From: JANYGM01 sp043764015
Lineage (GTDB): Bacteria > Bacteroidota > Bacteroidia > Cytophagales > Thermonemataceae
Assembly (NCBI GenBank): GCA_043764015.1
Contig: JAYUKY010000070.1
Coordinates: forward strand, 1 to 11,411
DNA length: 11,411 nt
Direction: 5' to 3'
The position numbers were made by a program, and so were the translations under genes. The notes below the pieces were generated by a model, which saw nothing but the letters and a program-made list of their open reading frames with translations, ran no database searches and was not told where the DNA came from. Below are positions 1-6,699 of the stretch, piece by piece. Positions within the stretch are counted from its first letter, which is position 1. Every line of letters begins with the position of its first letter.

Positions 1-28
1 GTAATAAGTTGTTAATAACTTCCTAGTC

Positions 29-46
29 GGTGGCGTAAACGCCACC
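29..46. repeat. Palindromic element, copy 1
   Basis: GGTGGCG, a TAAA spacer and CGCCACC form a perfect 7-bp inverted repeat that is GC-rich in an otherwise AT-rich stretch. A near-identical element lies at 84-101 in the opposite orientation, as its central TTTA in place of TAAA shows. It could be a small dispersed repeat of the REP type or the terminator stem of a gene lying left of the window. No T-tract strong enough to prove termination follows. Confidence 0.6.
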
Positions 47-83
47 TCTTTATATCAAAGGCAAAAATGGTTTTATGTATAGC

Positions 84-101
84 GGTGGCGTTTACGCCAT
101 C
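84..101. repeat. Palindromic element, copy 2 (inverted)
   Basis: GGTGGCG, TTTA and CGCCATC form a 7-bp inverted repeat with one mismatched position. Read on the other strand it matches the element at 29-46 over about 18 bases with one difference. The two copies could therefore also pair with each other across the 37 bases between them. It sits 70 bases upstream of the outer-membrane protein gene. Confidence 0.6.
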
Positions 102-171
102 GTAGCCTAAAAATTAGTTTTTTGAAATTAGGACCTTATTTGCAACACGTTACTTATCAATCAAAAAAAAT

Positions 172-930
172 ATGTTTTTTTTATCTAAAAAATTATTGAT
201 GATTGTTTTTTGTTTACTGACTTTTTCAGCAGGCAATACTTATGCGCAATTTAAGAACTTCAAAGTAGGTTTTAAGGGCGGTTTTGCGTATGCTTTCAAC
301 CGTACAGACTCCAAAACGCAAACCCTCAAATTTGATGCTGATGGACAAACGCCCAAAATGATTGTAGGAATTATTACGGATATTCAGTTTGCTGATAATT
401 ATGCTTTCAGTACAGGGATTTTATTTGCTACAAAACAATGTAGTTTTTCTCAAAAAGGCGGCATCACTTCTACTACTGGGGTTTTACCTACTGTTTCTGG
501 CGCAGAATCTTGGGGGCTTCAATACCTGCAAATCCCAATGACTGTCAAAATGTTCACAAGAGATATTTTTTATAATTGTAAGGTTTATGTGCAGGCAGGT
601 CCACAATTAGAGTTTCTTATCAATAAAAGTGTTAAATCTAGCACGTTTGCCTCCCAAAAAACAATAGCAAATACGCCTCCCATTCCCAACGAGTATATTG
701 TAGAACCAGAACTAATGAGTAGTTTTAATGCCATTGATTTGTCTTTAACGGCATCTGCAGGCTTAGAATACTCCATTGGAGATAGTATTTTGTTTGGTGG
801 TATCAACTTTCAAACAGGCTCTTTTAATACTATCAACAAAACAAATACAGTTTATAAATCTCTTGGTGGAAATATTGATTTTAGTTCCAAAAATATGCTT
901 ATTTCTATTGAAATTGGTATAAAGCTGTAA
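172..930 (+). CDS. Outer-membrane beta-barrel protein, PorT-like
   Basis: The protein has 252 residues. A lysine near the N-terminus and a hydrophobic stretch lead to a likely signal-peptidase I site after TYA (residues 23-25), so it is exported. After that come alternating hydrophobic and polar strands with glycines (GFKGGFAYAFN, then ILFATKQ, LQYLQIPMTVKMF, VYVQAGPQLEFLI). It ends in a beta-strand with a hydrophobic last residue (ISIEIGIKL). The order 'STGILF ... LQYLQIP ... AGPQ' is typical of the PorT/OMP_b-brl_2 barrel proteins of Bacteroidota, usually 200-250 residues. Such proteins sit in the outer membrane; their ligand is generally unknown, and I assign none here. The start was chosen because the signal peptide follows directly and an A-rich leader (CAAAAAAAAT) precedes it. 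It is a single gene, with the terminator at 1017-1051 downstream. A second barrel of the same broad type is at 5949-6590. Confidence 0.8.
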   Translation: MFFLSKKLLMIVFCLLTFSAGNTYAQFKNFKVGFKGGFAYAFNRTDSKTQTLKFDADGQTPKMIVGIITDIQFADNYAFSTGILFATKQCSFSQKGGITSTTGVLPTVSGAESWGLQYLQIPMTVKMFTRDIFYNCKVYVQAGPQLEFLINKSVKSSTFASQKTIANTPPIPNEYIVEPELMSSFNAIDLSLTASAGLEYSIGDSILFGGINFQTGSFNTINKTNTVYKSLGGNIDFSSKNMLISIEIGIKL

Positions 931-964
931 TTATGAATTTTAAATTGTGAATTGTGAATGAATA
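930..964. repeat. Heptamer tandem array A
   Basis: Five consecutive 7-base units are ATTATGA, ATTTTAA, ATTGTGA, ATTGTGA and ATGAATA. The array begins at the last base of the stop codon of the barrel-protein gene. Read on the minus strand the unit is TCACAAT, close to the ATTCACA unit of the array at 7874-7908, so A is an inverted relative of that array. It lies upstream of the terminator at 1017-1051 and is probably in the 3' untranslated region. Confidence 0.6.
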
Positions 965-1016
965 CAAATTATTGACAACGAATTAAGATTTATTTCGCTA
1001 ATAAAAATATTCCATA

Positions 1017-1051
1017 AAAAAAGCCTTTTTCTTTGTGAAAAAGGCTTTTTT
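1017..1051. terminator. Intrinsic terminator, bidirectional
   Basis: Fifteen perfect base pairs (1017-1031 with 1037-1051) enclose the 5-base loop TTTGT. The stem has a GCC/GGC core with T-runs on the plus-strand 3' side and A-runs on the 5' side, so it can work as a Rho-independent terminator on either strand. On the plus strand it would end transcription of the barrel-protein gene at 172-930. Its loop also carries the -33 element of the proposed dnaG promoter. Confidence 0.85.
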
Positions 1052-1063
1052 ATGCTAAATTTG
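1032..1063 (+). promoter_or_regulatory. Probable dnaG promoter, Bacteroidota type
   Basis: TTTG (1032-1035), 20 bases, then TAAATTTG (1056-1063) matches the known Bacteroidota -33/-7 consensus (TTTG, 17-23 bases, TAnnTTTG) at every fixed position. Transcription would start near 1070 and give a leader of about 64 bases that contains heptamer array B. The -33 element lies in the loop of the preceding terminator. This is a motif match only. Confidence 0.6.
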
Positions 1064-1094
1064 TTGTCAGTTGTATTTGTTGTGGTGATATTTT

Positions 1095-1129
1095 ACACTA
1101 CACACTACACACTACACACCACACACTAA
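1095..1129 (+). repeat. Heptamer tandem array B before dnaG
   Basis: Five 7-base units are ACACTAC three times, ACACCAC and ACACTAA. The array ends 4 bases before the dnaG ATG and contains no G on the sense strand. From the proposed promoter it would be transcribed as the last part of the dnaG leader, making an unstructured C/A-rich run into the start codon. Confidence 0.8.
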
Positions 1130-1133
1130 AAAA

Positions 1134-3122
1134 ATGCGTATTCCTACTGATATTGTCCAACAAATTCAACTTCGTGCAAATATTGTGGAAGTTGTGGGAG
1201 ATTTTGTGAGTCTCAAAAAGAAAGGAAAAGATTATAAAGCGTGTTGTCCTTTTCATAACGAAAATACGCCATCTTTCTCTGTTTCTAGCTCTCGTAATAT
1301 TTTTAAGTGTTTTGGTTGCGGAAAAGGCGGTGATGCTGTTACTTTTGTGATGGAAATTGAGAAAATTTCTTATCCTGATGCACTTATTTATCTTGCCAAA
1401 AAATATCAAATAGAAATTCCTGAAGCTGCTTACGCTCCGCCCACAGATGAGGAAATGGCAGCCCAAACAGAGAAAGAAAGCATTATGATTGCCCTCAATT
1501 ATGCCAAAGATTATTTTAAAGATAAACTTTTGAATACAAATGAAGGCAAAGCCATAGGACTTTCTTATTTCAAAGAAAGGGATTTCCACGACAATATTAT
1601 TTCATTTTTTGAGCTTGGATATTCACTAGAAGCGTGGGACGACCTCCACAAAACCGCAGAAAAAGCACTTTACAAATCTGAAATACTAGAAAAAGCAGGA
1701 CTTTTGATTAAAAAAGATAATCAAAATAATAACCAAAATGATAATAACCATTATTTTGACCGTTTTAGAGATAGGGTAATTTTTCCTATACATAACGTAG
1801 GAGGGCGTGTCATTGGCTTTGGTGGGCGCACTTTGCGCAAAGACAAAAATATTGCAAAGTACATCAACTCACCTGAAAGCCTTGTTTATAACAAATCTAG
1901 GGAACTTTACGGGCTTTTTCAAAGTAAGAAAAGTATCAGGGAAAAAGATTTTTGTTTTTTGGTAGAAGGCTATACAGATGTGATTTCTCTGCATCAAGCA
2001 AATGTAGAAAACGTGGTTGCCTCCTCTGGAACATCACTCACTATTGAGCAAATAAGACTTTTAAGACGTTTTACAACTAATATTACGGTGCTTTATGACG
2101 GAGATGCCGCAGGAATAAAAGCTGCTTTACGTGGAATTGACCTTATTTTGGAAGAAGGCTTAAACGTAAAAGTAGTGTCATTTCCAAGTGGGCAAGACCC
2201 AGATAGTTATGTGCGTGCCGTTGGTACAACTGCTTTCCAAGAATACATACAAGCAAATGCACAAAGTTTTATTACTTTCAAAGCAAAAATTTATTTGGAA
2301 GGTATTGATAAAGACCCTTTCAAGCGTGCTGAAGCAATAAAAGAAGTAGTAAGTAGTATTATAAAAATTCCTGAAGTTATACAAAGAAGAGTTTTTTTTC
2401 AAGAAACTGCTAATATTTTTGGAATAGATGAAGAAACACTTATTACTGAAGGAAATAAAATAAAAGCACAAGAACGTAAAAATCCTAATCAAAATAATCA
2501 GCAAAACAGTAATAATCAGTATGATTTTGGAGATGAAACCTATACAGAACTAACTGCAATAGAGTTTTTGGAAGCAAAAAGTGATATTATTAAGGCAAAT
2601 CCTATTATTCCACAAGAAAAAGAACATATACGTTTGCTTTTGCATTACGGAAGTAATCAAATAGGCGTAGATGAAAATAATAAAGCTACTTTTGCGGAAT
2701 ATTTGCTATCAGAAATCAATGAAATTAGCTTTCAAACGCCTATTTATCAAACTATTTTGCTTATTTTTAAAGAAAATTTAGCCAAAGGACATAGCCCAGA
2801 TACTAATTTTTTTATTCATCACCAAGATACAGAAGTGCGCCAAGCAACCGCAGATTTGCTTGCACAAAAACACGAAATAAGCGACGAATGGGCGAAATTA
2901 GGCATCAGAATACCAAAACAAGATGAAGATTTGAATGTCGTGAGTTACACGCATCTTACACGTATGAAGGCACGTTTGGTGGAAAATCTTATCACAGAAA
3001 ATAACAAAAAACTGCGTCTGGCGACAGATGAAGGAGAAATACAAGAATATTTAATGATTGCTATAAAACTCAAAGAAACTGCCAAAATGCTCGCCAAAGA
3101 ACTTGGGAATGTGTATAGGTAA
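1134..3122 (+). CDS. dnaG: DNA primase DnaG
   Basis: This is the replicative primase, which makes the RNA primers for DNA replication and works with the DnaB helicase. The protein has 662 residues, longer than E. coli DnaG (581). The N-terminal CHC2 zinc finger is C38-PF-H41 with C59-FG-C62. The core motif runs from DRFRDRVIFPIH (209-220) to GRVIGFGGR (224-232). The TOPRIM domain follows, with its metal-binding acidic residues in VEGYTD (277-282, E278), YDGDAAG (321-327, D322 and D324) and QDPDSY (354-359). The last 200 residues are the weakly conserved helicase-interacting part. Two Asn/Gln-rich runs, at about 195-206 and 450-463, interrupt the protein; the second probably marks the linker to the C-terminal domain. 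The start gives the standard N-terminus (IPTDIVQQIQ). It is monocistronic here, with its own promoter and a hairpin downstream, and is not next to rpoD. Confidence 0.98.
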   Translation: MRIPTDIVQQIQLRANIVEVVGDFVSLKKKGKDYKACCPFHNENTPSFSVSSSRNIFKCFGCGKGGDAVTFVMEIEKISYPDALIYLAKKYQIEIPEAAYAPPTDEEMAAQTEKESIMIALNYAKDYFKDKLLNTNEGKAIGLSYFKERDFHDNIISFFELGYSLEAWDDLHKTAEKALYKSEILEKAGLLIKKDNQNNNQNDNNHYFDRFRDRVIFPIHNVGGRVIGFGGRTLRKDKNIAKYINSPESLVYNKSRELYGLFQSKKSIREKDFCFLVEGYTDVISLHQANVENVVASSGTSLTIEQIRLLRRFTTNITVLYDGDAAGIKAALRGIDLILEEGLNVKVVSFPSGQDPDSYVRAVGTTAFQEYIQANAQSFITFKAKIYLEGIDKDPFKRAEAIKEVVSSIIKIPEVIQRRVFFQETANIFGIDEETLITEGNKIKAQERKNPNQNNQQNSNNQYDFGDETYTELTAIEFLEAKSDIIKANPIIPQEKEHIRLLLHYGSNQIGVDENNKATFAEYLLSEINEISFQTPIYQTILLIFKENLAKGHSPDTNFFIHHQDTEVRQATADLLAQKHEISDEWAKLGIRIPKQDEDLNVVSYTHLTRMKARLVENLITENNKKLRLATDEGEIQEYLMIAIKLKETAKMLAKELGNVYR

Positions 3123-3137
3123 GTAAATTACGGAGAC

Positions 3138-3170
3138 AACTTCCCGAAAGTTTATAACTTTCGGGAAGTT
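3138..3170. terminator. Perfect 15-bp hairpin after dnaG
   Basis: AACTTCCCGAAAGTT (3138-3152) and its exact complement (3156-3170) are separated by TAT. It starts 15 bases after the dnaG stop codon. A T-run (TTTTTT) follows, but only about 9 bases after the stem, so it is a plausible rather than textbook terminator for dnaG. The stem is symmetrical and could act on both strands. Its perfection suggests a dispersed repeat used as a terminator. Confidence 0.65.
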
Positions 3171-3219
3171 AGACAAACATTTTTTATAAAATTTACGTTC
3201 TTTGAAGTAAGTTGTATTA

Positions 3220-3254
3220 ACTCACAACTCACAATTTACAACTCACAACTCAAT
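3220..3254 (+). repeat. Heptamer tandem array C before lutB
   Basis: Five 7-base units are ACTCACA, ACTCACA, ATTTACA, ACTCACA and ACTCAAT. The last unit ends directly at the lutB ATG (3255). The array has no G on the sense strand. There is no recognisable Shine-Dalgarno site, so ribosomes would have to start right at the array. Confidence 0.8.
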
Positions 3255-4631
3255 ATGAAACTTTCTGAAAAATTTGCTAAGGTGGCTGAATCTAAGGCGT
3301 TTGACATCAAACACCGCCAGACTATCAACTTTAATATGAATAAATATGATATTGCAGTAGAAGCGGGCTTAAAACAATATCAAAACCACGAGTTGGCACG
3401 TAGTCGTGCTTCTTACATAAAAACCCAAACTATTGCACACCTTGATGAATTTTTGTTGGAATTTGAAGATAAATTTACCAAAAATGGTGGAAAAATAATT
3501 TGGGCTGATACCACAAAAACCGCTATTGAAGCCATTGATGCTATTTTTAAGCTCAATGAAGTAAAATCTATTGTCAAAAGTAAATCAATGACAACAGAAG
3601 AAATACATTTTAATGATTGGGCGAAAGAACAAGGTTTAGAGAACGTAGAAACAGATTTGGGCGAATATATTGTGCAATTAGCAGGGCAAAAACCGTATCA
3701 TATCGTTACGCCTGCAATGCATATGTCTAAAAAAGATATTGCAGAACTTTTTGTTGAAAAACTGCATATTCCGCTCACAGATGACGCTCAAGAGCTTACA
3801 CTTACCGCAAGACGACTTTTGAGAGAAAAATACACAACCGCAGATATTGGCATCACAGGTGGCAATTTTATGGTCGCAGACATTGGTGCGGTGGCTATCA
3901 CTGAAAATGAGGGAAACGCTAGACTTTGTACCACTTTCCCAAAAATTCATATCTCAATTATTGGTATTGAGAAGGTTATCCCAACGCTAAGTCAGTTGGA
4001 TTTGTTTTGGTCGTTGCTTTCTACAAGTGGCACAGGACAGAAAATAACCGTTTATAACACGCTTTACACAGGCGCAAGACACGAAAACGAAACTGACGGA
4101 CCAAATGAAATGTATGTTATTCTGCTTGATAATGGCAGAACTAACTTGCTTGCAAAACCTGATAAACGTCAGGCATTGAATTGTATTCGTTGTGGTGCGT
4201 GTCTAAATGCTTGCCCAGTTTACAAAAATATTGGTGGACACACTTACGACACTACCTATTCTGGTCCTATTGGCTCTGTTATTACGCCTCATTTGAGCGG
4301 AATGAAGGATTATAAGCATTTAAGTTTTGCAAGTTCTTTGTGTGGTGCTTGTACGTCTGTTTGTCCTGTGAAGATAGATATTCACAATTTACTGTTGATG
4401 AATAGGCGTGAAAGCGTGGAAGAAGGCTATGATGATAGTTTGGAAAGAATTGGTTTTAAGTTTTGGAAAAACGGTATGAAAAGCCGTAGAATGATGGATT
4501 TGGTAGGTTCAGGACTGAAAAATAAACTTTTGATACAACTTTTTAAGAATAGTTGGGGCAAAAAACGTGATAATCTCAAAACCTCAAAAAAATCTTTTAA
4601 CGAACTTTGGAAAGAAAGAAATAAATCTTAA
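3255..4631 (+). CDS. lutB: LutB/LldF-type iron-sulfur protein
   Basis: The protein has 458 residues and is cytoplasmic. The family (LutB, YkgF) takes part in L-lactate oxidation to pyruvate together with LutA and LutC, passing electrons through 4Fe-4S clusters. The N-terminal LUD domain covers about 60-300 (TADIGITGGNFMVADIGAVAITENEGN at 195-221). It is followed by two ferredoxin-like motifs: C310-IR-C313-GA-C316-LNA-C320-P, and a second with C363-GA-C366-TSV-C370-P. In the second motif the position of the first cysteine (360) is serine, so only three of four ligands are seen. A basic C-terminal tail (400-458) is usual for the family. No lutA or lutC lies beside it; the neighbours are dnaG and a convergent outer-membrane enzyme. 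The role in lactate use is therefore inferred from the family only. The ATG lies immediately after heptamer array C. Confidence 0.9.
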   Translation: MKLSEKFAKVAESKAFDIKHRQTINFNMNKYDIAVEAGLKQYQNHELARSRASYIKTQTIAHLDEFLLEFEDKFTKNGGKIIWADTTKTAIEAIDAIFKLNEVKSIVKSKSMTTEEIHFNDWAKEQGLENVETDLGEYIVQLAGQKPYHIVTPAMHMSKKDIAELFVEKLHIPLTDDAQELTLTARRLLREKYTTADIGITGGNFMVADIGAVAITENEGNARLCTTFPKIHISIIGIEKVIPTLSQLDLFWSLLSTSGTGQKITVYNTLYTGARHENETDGPNEMYVILLDNGRTNLLAKPDKRQALNCIRCGACLNACPVYKNIGGHTYDTTYSGPIGSVITPHLSGMKDYKHLSFASSLCGACTSVCPVKIDIHNLLLMNRRESVEEGYDDSLERIGFKFWKNGMKSRRMMDLVGSGLKNKLLIQLFKNSWGKKRDNLKTSKKSFNELWKERNKS

Positions 4632-4634
4632 AAT

Positions 4635-4689
4635 AGGTACGAAATAAGAAATATAAATATTTCATGTTCGTACTTCTTACTTCGTACCT
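4635..4689. terminator. Long hairpin between convergent genes
   Basis: Bases 4635-4650 pair with 4674-4689 over 16 positions with one mismatch, around a 23-base AT-rich loop. The hairpin starts 3 bases after the lutB stop. Its right arm includes the stop codon and last codons of the minus-strand acyloxyacyl hydrolase gene, so it may terminate both transcripts. The right arm is made of heptamer units (array D), so the left arm may be an inverted remnant of the same repeat. Confidence 0.55.
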
Positions 4690-4694
4690 CGTAC
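4667..4694. repeat. Heptamer tandem array D
   Basis: Four 7-base units are TTCGTAC, TTCTTAC, TTCGTAC and CTCGTAC. On the minus strand they read GTACGAG, GTACGAA, GTAAGAA, GTACGAA, the same family as array F (GGTACGA) at 9531-9565. The array runs across the stop codon (4677-4679) of the minus-strand gene and encodes its last residues, VRGTK. Confidence 0.7.
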
Positions 4695-5810
4695 CCTCTT
4701 TTTCTTAAACGTAAAATTATATCCTAAGCTAAATTCCACACTTTCTGCGGTGGCAGCGTGGGTTTTTAGTAAAATAGCAGTATAAATTCCTTTCCAAACA
4801 TAATAACGCAAGCCATAACGCTGATAAAAAGGTTGGTCTGTACGAGAAGGAAAAGGTCTATAAAAATAATATCCAAATTGTGTTTGCAGGCTCATTTTTC
4901 CAAAAAACAGTTCTCCACCCACCACAAGACTCGCCCTGCGGTAGTCTGGACGTGTATCAGTAGGCAAAGAAAATTTCTTTTCAATTTGTCGTTTGATGCC
5001 TTCATTCCAAGAAATATCTGTACCAACACTCATTCTAAGCATTTTATTTACATCTTTTGCTAGATAAAGTCCCCAATTAACGACCCAATCTTTTTTATCT
5101 TGATTAATAAAAGTTTCTACTGGACTAAGTGCCAATACAGTCTGCAAATGCCATTTTTCTTCAAAAATTGTTGGATTTTGTTTTTGATAAACCACATTTT
5201 CAACATTAAATAAATAGGCAGTTCCCACACTCAAAGAAATAATATTGATGCCATTATTTGGCAAAGTGCGTGCTGCATTGGAGTTGTGCGTGAGTTGTAA
5301 AGAAGTTTTTACTTGTAGATTTTTGGTAATATTATACTGATAATGTAGCCCAGCACGCATCAAATAGCTTATTTGGCTACTCAAAACTGTATTTTGTGGG
5401 TTTTTATCAATATCAAAAGGGTTGGTTGCATACACAAAGCCCGTACCAATATGAAATTCCACTTGACTACGTTTTTGCTTGTTTTTAGTGATAGGAATAA
5501 ATAAATTAGCACTTGCAGAGAGGGTTTTGCCTACAATTGGATTCAAAAAACCAAAATAAGTAAGAGAATATTGTGTTTTTGGATAATTGTAATGTTGTTG
5601 CCACACTTGCTTGCCCAAATGCAATTTCCCAAAAGATGCCGTAAGTCCATAAGGGTGCGCTTTGATAAGATGTCCAATGCCTTTGGTATGCTTCAAAATA
5701 AAACCATAATCAGTATTAAAACCTATTTCAAAAGGCTTTTTTTGCGCTTTTAGAGAAATAGAAAAAAATAGTAAACCAAAAAACAGAAAATACTGTATGT
5801 TTTTTTTCAT
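4677..5810 (-). CDS. Acyloxyacyl hydrolase, PagL-like
   Basis: The protein has 377 residues. An N-terminal signal peptide (MKKNIQYFLFFGLLFF) is cut near KAQ (21-23), followed by a predicted outer-membrane beta-barrel. The family pattern is clear: WQQHYNYP (70-77), the run GTGFVYATNPFDIDKNPQN (122-140), then THNSNAA and PNNGIN (174-189). In PagL enzymes a His-x-Ser pair in this region is catalytic and removes an acyl chain from lipid A at the cell surface; here it would be H175 and S177. The Bacteroidota form usually reads HFSNGA, so HNSNAA is a variant. The second half (from about 205) adds more strands than the short Pseudomonas enzyme has. A close match to the -33/-7 promoter lies upstream at 5834-5864. 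The last codons overlap heptamer array D. The family is firm; the activity is inferred. Confidence 0.82.
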   Translation of the reverse strand: MKKNIQYFLFFGLLFFSISLKAQKKPFEIGFNTDYGFILKHTKGIGHLIKAHPYGLTASFGKLHLGKQVWQQHYNYPKTQYSLTYFGFLNPIVGKTLSASANLFIPITKNKQKRSQVEFHIGTGFVYATNPFDIDKNPQNTVLSSQISYLMRAGLHYQYNITKNLQVKTSLQLTHNSNAARTLPNNGINIISLSVGTAYLFNVENVVYQKQNPTIFEEKWHLQTVLALSPVETFINQDKKDWVVNWGLYLAKDVNKMLRMSVGTDISWNEGIKRQIEKKFSLPTDTRPDYRRASLVVGGELFFGKMSLQTQFGYYFYRPFPSRTDQPFYQRYGLRYYVWKGIYTAILLKTHAATAESVEFSLGYNFTFKKKRVRGTK

Positions 5811-5833
5811 ATAAATTATTTAGATATATTGTG

Positions 5834-5864
5834 CAAAATTACAAAGATTAAAGCTATTTTGAAA
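5834..5864 (-). promoter_or_regulatory. Probable promoter of acyloxyacyl hydrolase gene
   Basis: On the minus strand, TTTC (5864-5861), 19 bases, then TAATTTTG (5841-5834) fit the Bacteroidota consensus, with a perfect -7 box and one mismatch in the -33 box. Transcription would start near 5826, about 16 bases before the ATG at 5810. No comparably good box was found for the divergent gene at 5949. Confidence 0.5.
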
Positions 5865-5948
5865 CTTTTTAGACTTATTTTATGTACAGCTAGGACGTAC
5901 TGAACATACAAGTACGAATAAACAAATTTTAACAAATAATTTTTTACT

Positions 5949-6590
5949 ATGAAAAAAACATTTTCAACTCTCCTGTTGCTCATTTGTGTTATAGCTGCTA
6001 ATGCGCAAAAGGCAAAATCAAATGGCGTAGCAAACAATCTTTCTATTGGACCTATTGTAGGCGTGAATTTCTCTACTTTGCGTGGAGATGAAGACAACAA
6101 GTTTAAAGCGGGTTTTTCTGGTGGGCTTTTTGCTAATTATAGCATTTTGGACAATTTTGGTATCACCGCACAATTGCTTTATAGTACACAAGGCGCAAAA
6201 TCAAAATCTAATAGTGATGTTACCCAAAAAGTGAATTACTTCCAAGTGCCTGTTTTATTGATGTATTATTTCAATAAACCTGGTAGCACTTTTCGCCCAA
6301 AAGTGATGTTAGGACCTCAATTTGGCTTTCTTTCTTCCGCAAAAAATACTATTGGTTCTAATAGTATGGATACAAAAAATGCTTACACAGACACCGACCT
6401 TAGTGCAACACTTGGCTTAGGCTTCAATTATAGAGTTGGAAAAGGTATGTGGCTCAACGTAGATGCACGTTATGCACACGGGCTTCAAAATATGGCAAAA
6501 TCCCTGTCAGTAATTTCTCCTACTAATAATTCTGTTATTTCTATTATGGCAGGTGTTAGTTTTGCTTTTGGTAATTACGAAGATTTGTAA
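5949..6590 (+). CDS. Porin-family outer-membrane beta-barrel, PorT-like
   Basis: The protein has 213 residues. A classical signal peptide (MKKTFSTLLLLICVIAANA) is followed by Q20, so cleavage after ANA is likely. The mature part shows glycine- and aromatic-rich strands in the order seen in PorT-type proteins: GPIVGVNFSTL, FKAGFSGGLFANYSI, GITAQLLYSTQGA, VNYFQVPVLLMYYF, KVMLGPQFGFL, ATLGLGFNYRV and a last strand, ISIMAGVSFAFG. This predicts an eight-stranded barrel in the outer membrane. PorT itself serves type IX secretion, but most relatives have no known function and I do not assign one. It lies divergent to the acyloxyacyl hydrolase gene, separated by 138 bases, and has a good terminator at 6620-6651. 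It is a paralogue type, not a close copy, of the 172-930 protein. Confidence 0.88.
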   Translation: MKKTFSTLLLLICVIAANAQKAKSNGVANNLSIGPIVGVNFSTLRGDEDNKFKAGFSGGLFANYSILDNFGITAQLLYSTQGAKSKSNSDVTQKVNYFQVPVLLMYYFNKPGSTFRPKVMLGPQFGFLSSAKNTIGSNSMDTKNAYTDTDLSATLGLGFNYRVGKGMWLNVDARYAHGLQNMAKSLSVISPTNNSVISIMAGVSFAFGNYEDL

Positions 6591-6619
6591 TTGATTTTCA
6601 CCACATAGGCACAGAGAAG

Positions 6620-6651
6620 GCATAGAAGTACAATATTTCTATGCTTTTTTT
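6620..6651 (+). terminator. Intrinsic terminator
   Basis: GCATAGAA (6620-6627) pairs perfectly with TTCTATGC (6637-6644) around a 9-base loop, followed directly by seven T residues. It lies 30 bases after the stop of the PorT-like gene and ends its transcript. It has no T-run on the other strand, so it does not obviously serve the convergent minus-strand gene. Confidence 0.8.
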
Positions 6652-6699
6652 ATATTTTTCTGTATTATCCTAAAAATCTTAACATCTTGAAAATCCTGA

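Noticed and set aside
135..142. CTTATTTG as -7 box for the barrel-protein gene at 172
   Set aside because: Only the TTTG half fits and no -33 element lies at the right distance.
1098..1589. 163-residue open frame on the minus strand opposite dnaG
   Set aside because: It lies wholly opposite the conserved zinc-finger part of DnaG, has no family likeness, and its composition mirrors the dnaG codons.
2178..2504. 108-residue minus-strand frame inside dnaG
   Set aside because: It is a Phe/Ser/Tyr-rich shadow of Lys/Glu/Ile codons, with no start context or similarity.
5896..5916. CGTACT and AGTACG inverted repeat between divergent genes, possible operator or degenerate TACGA heptamers
   Set aside because: Only six pairs with a 9-base spacer, and neighbouring 7-mers do not match each other. 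It could be chance.
5816..6100. 94-residue minus-strand frame over the 5949 gene start
   Set aside because: It covers the signal peptide of a clear outer-membrane protein and the divergent promoter region, and has no recognisable domain.
6597..6626. CACATAGGCACAGAG-type stretch as another heptamer array
   Set aside because: The spacing between similar words is 8 and 11 bases, not a regular 7.
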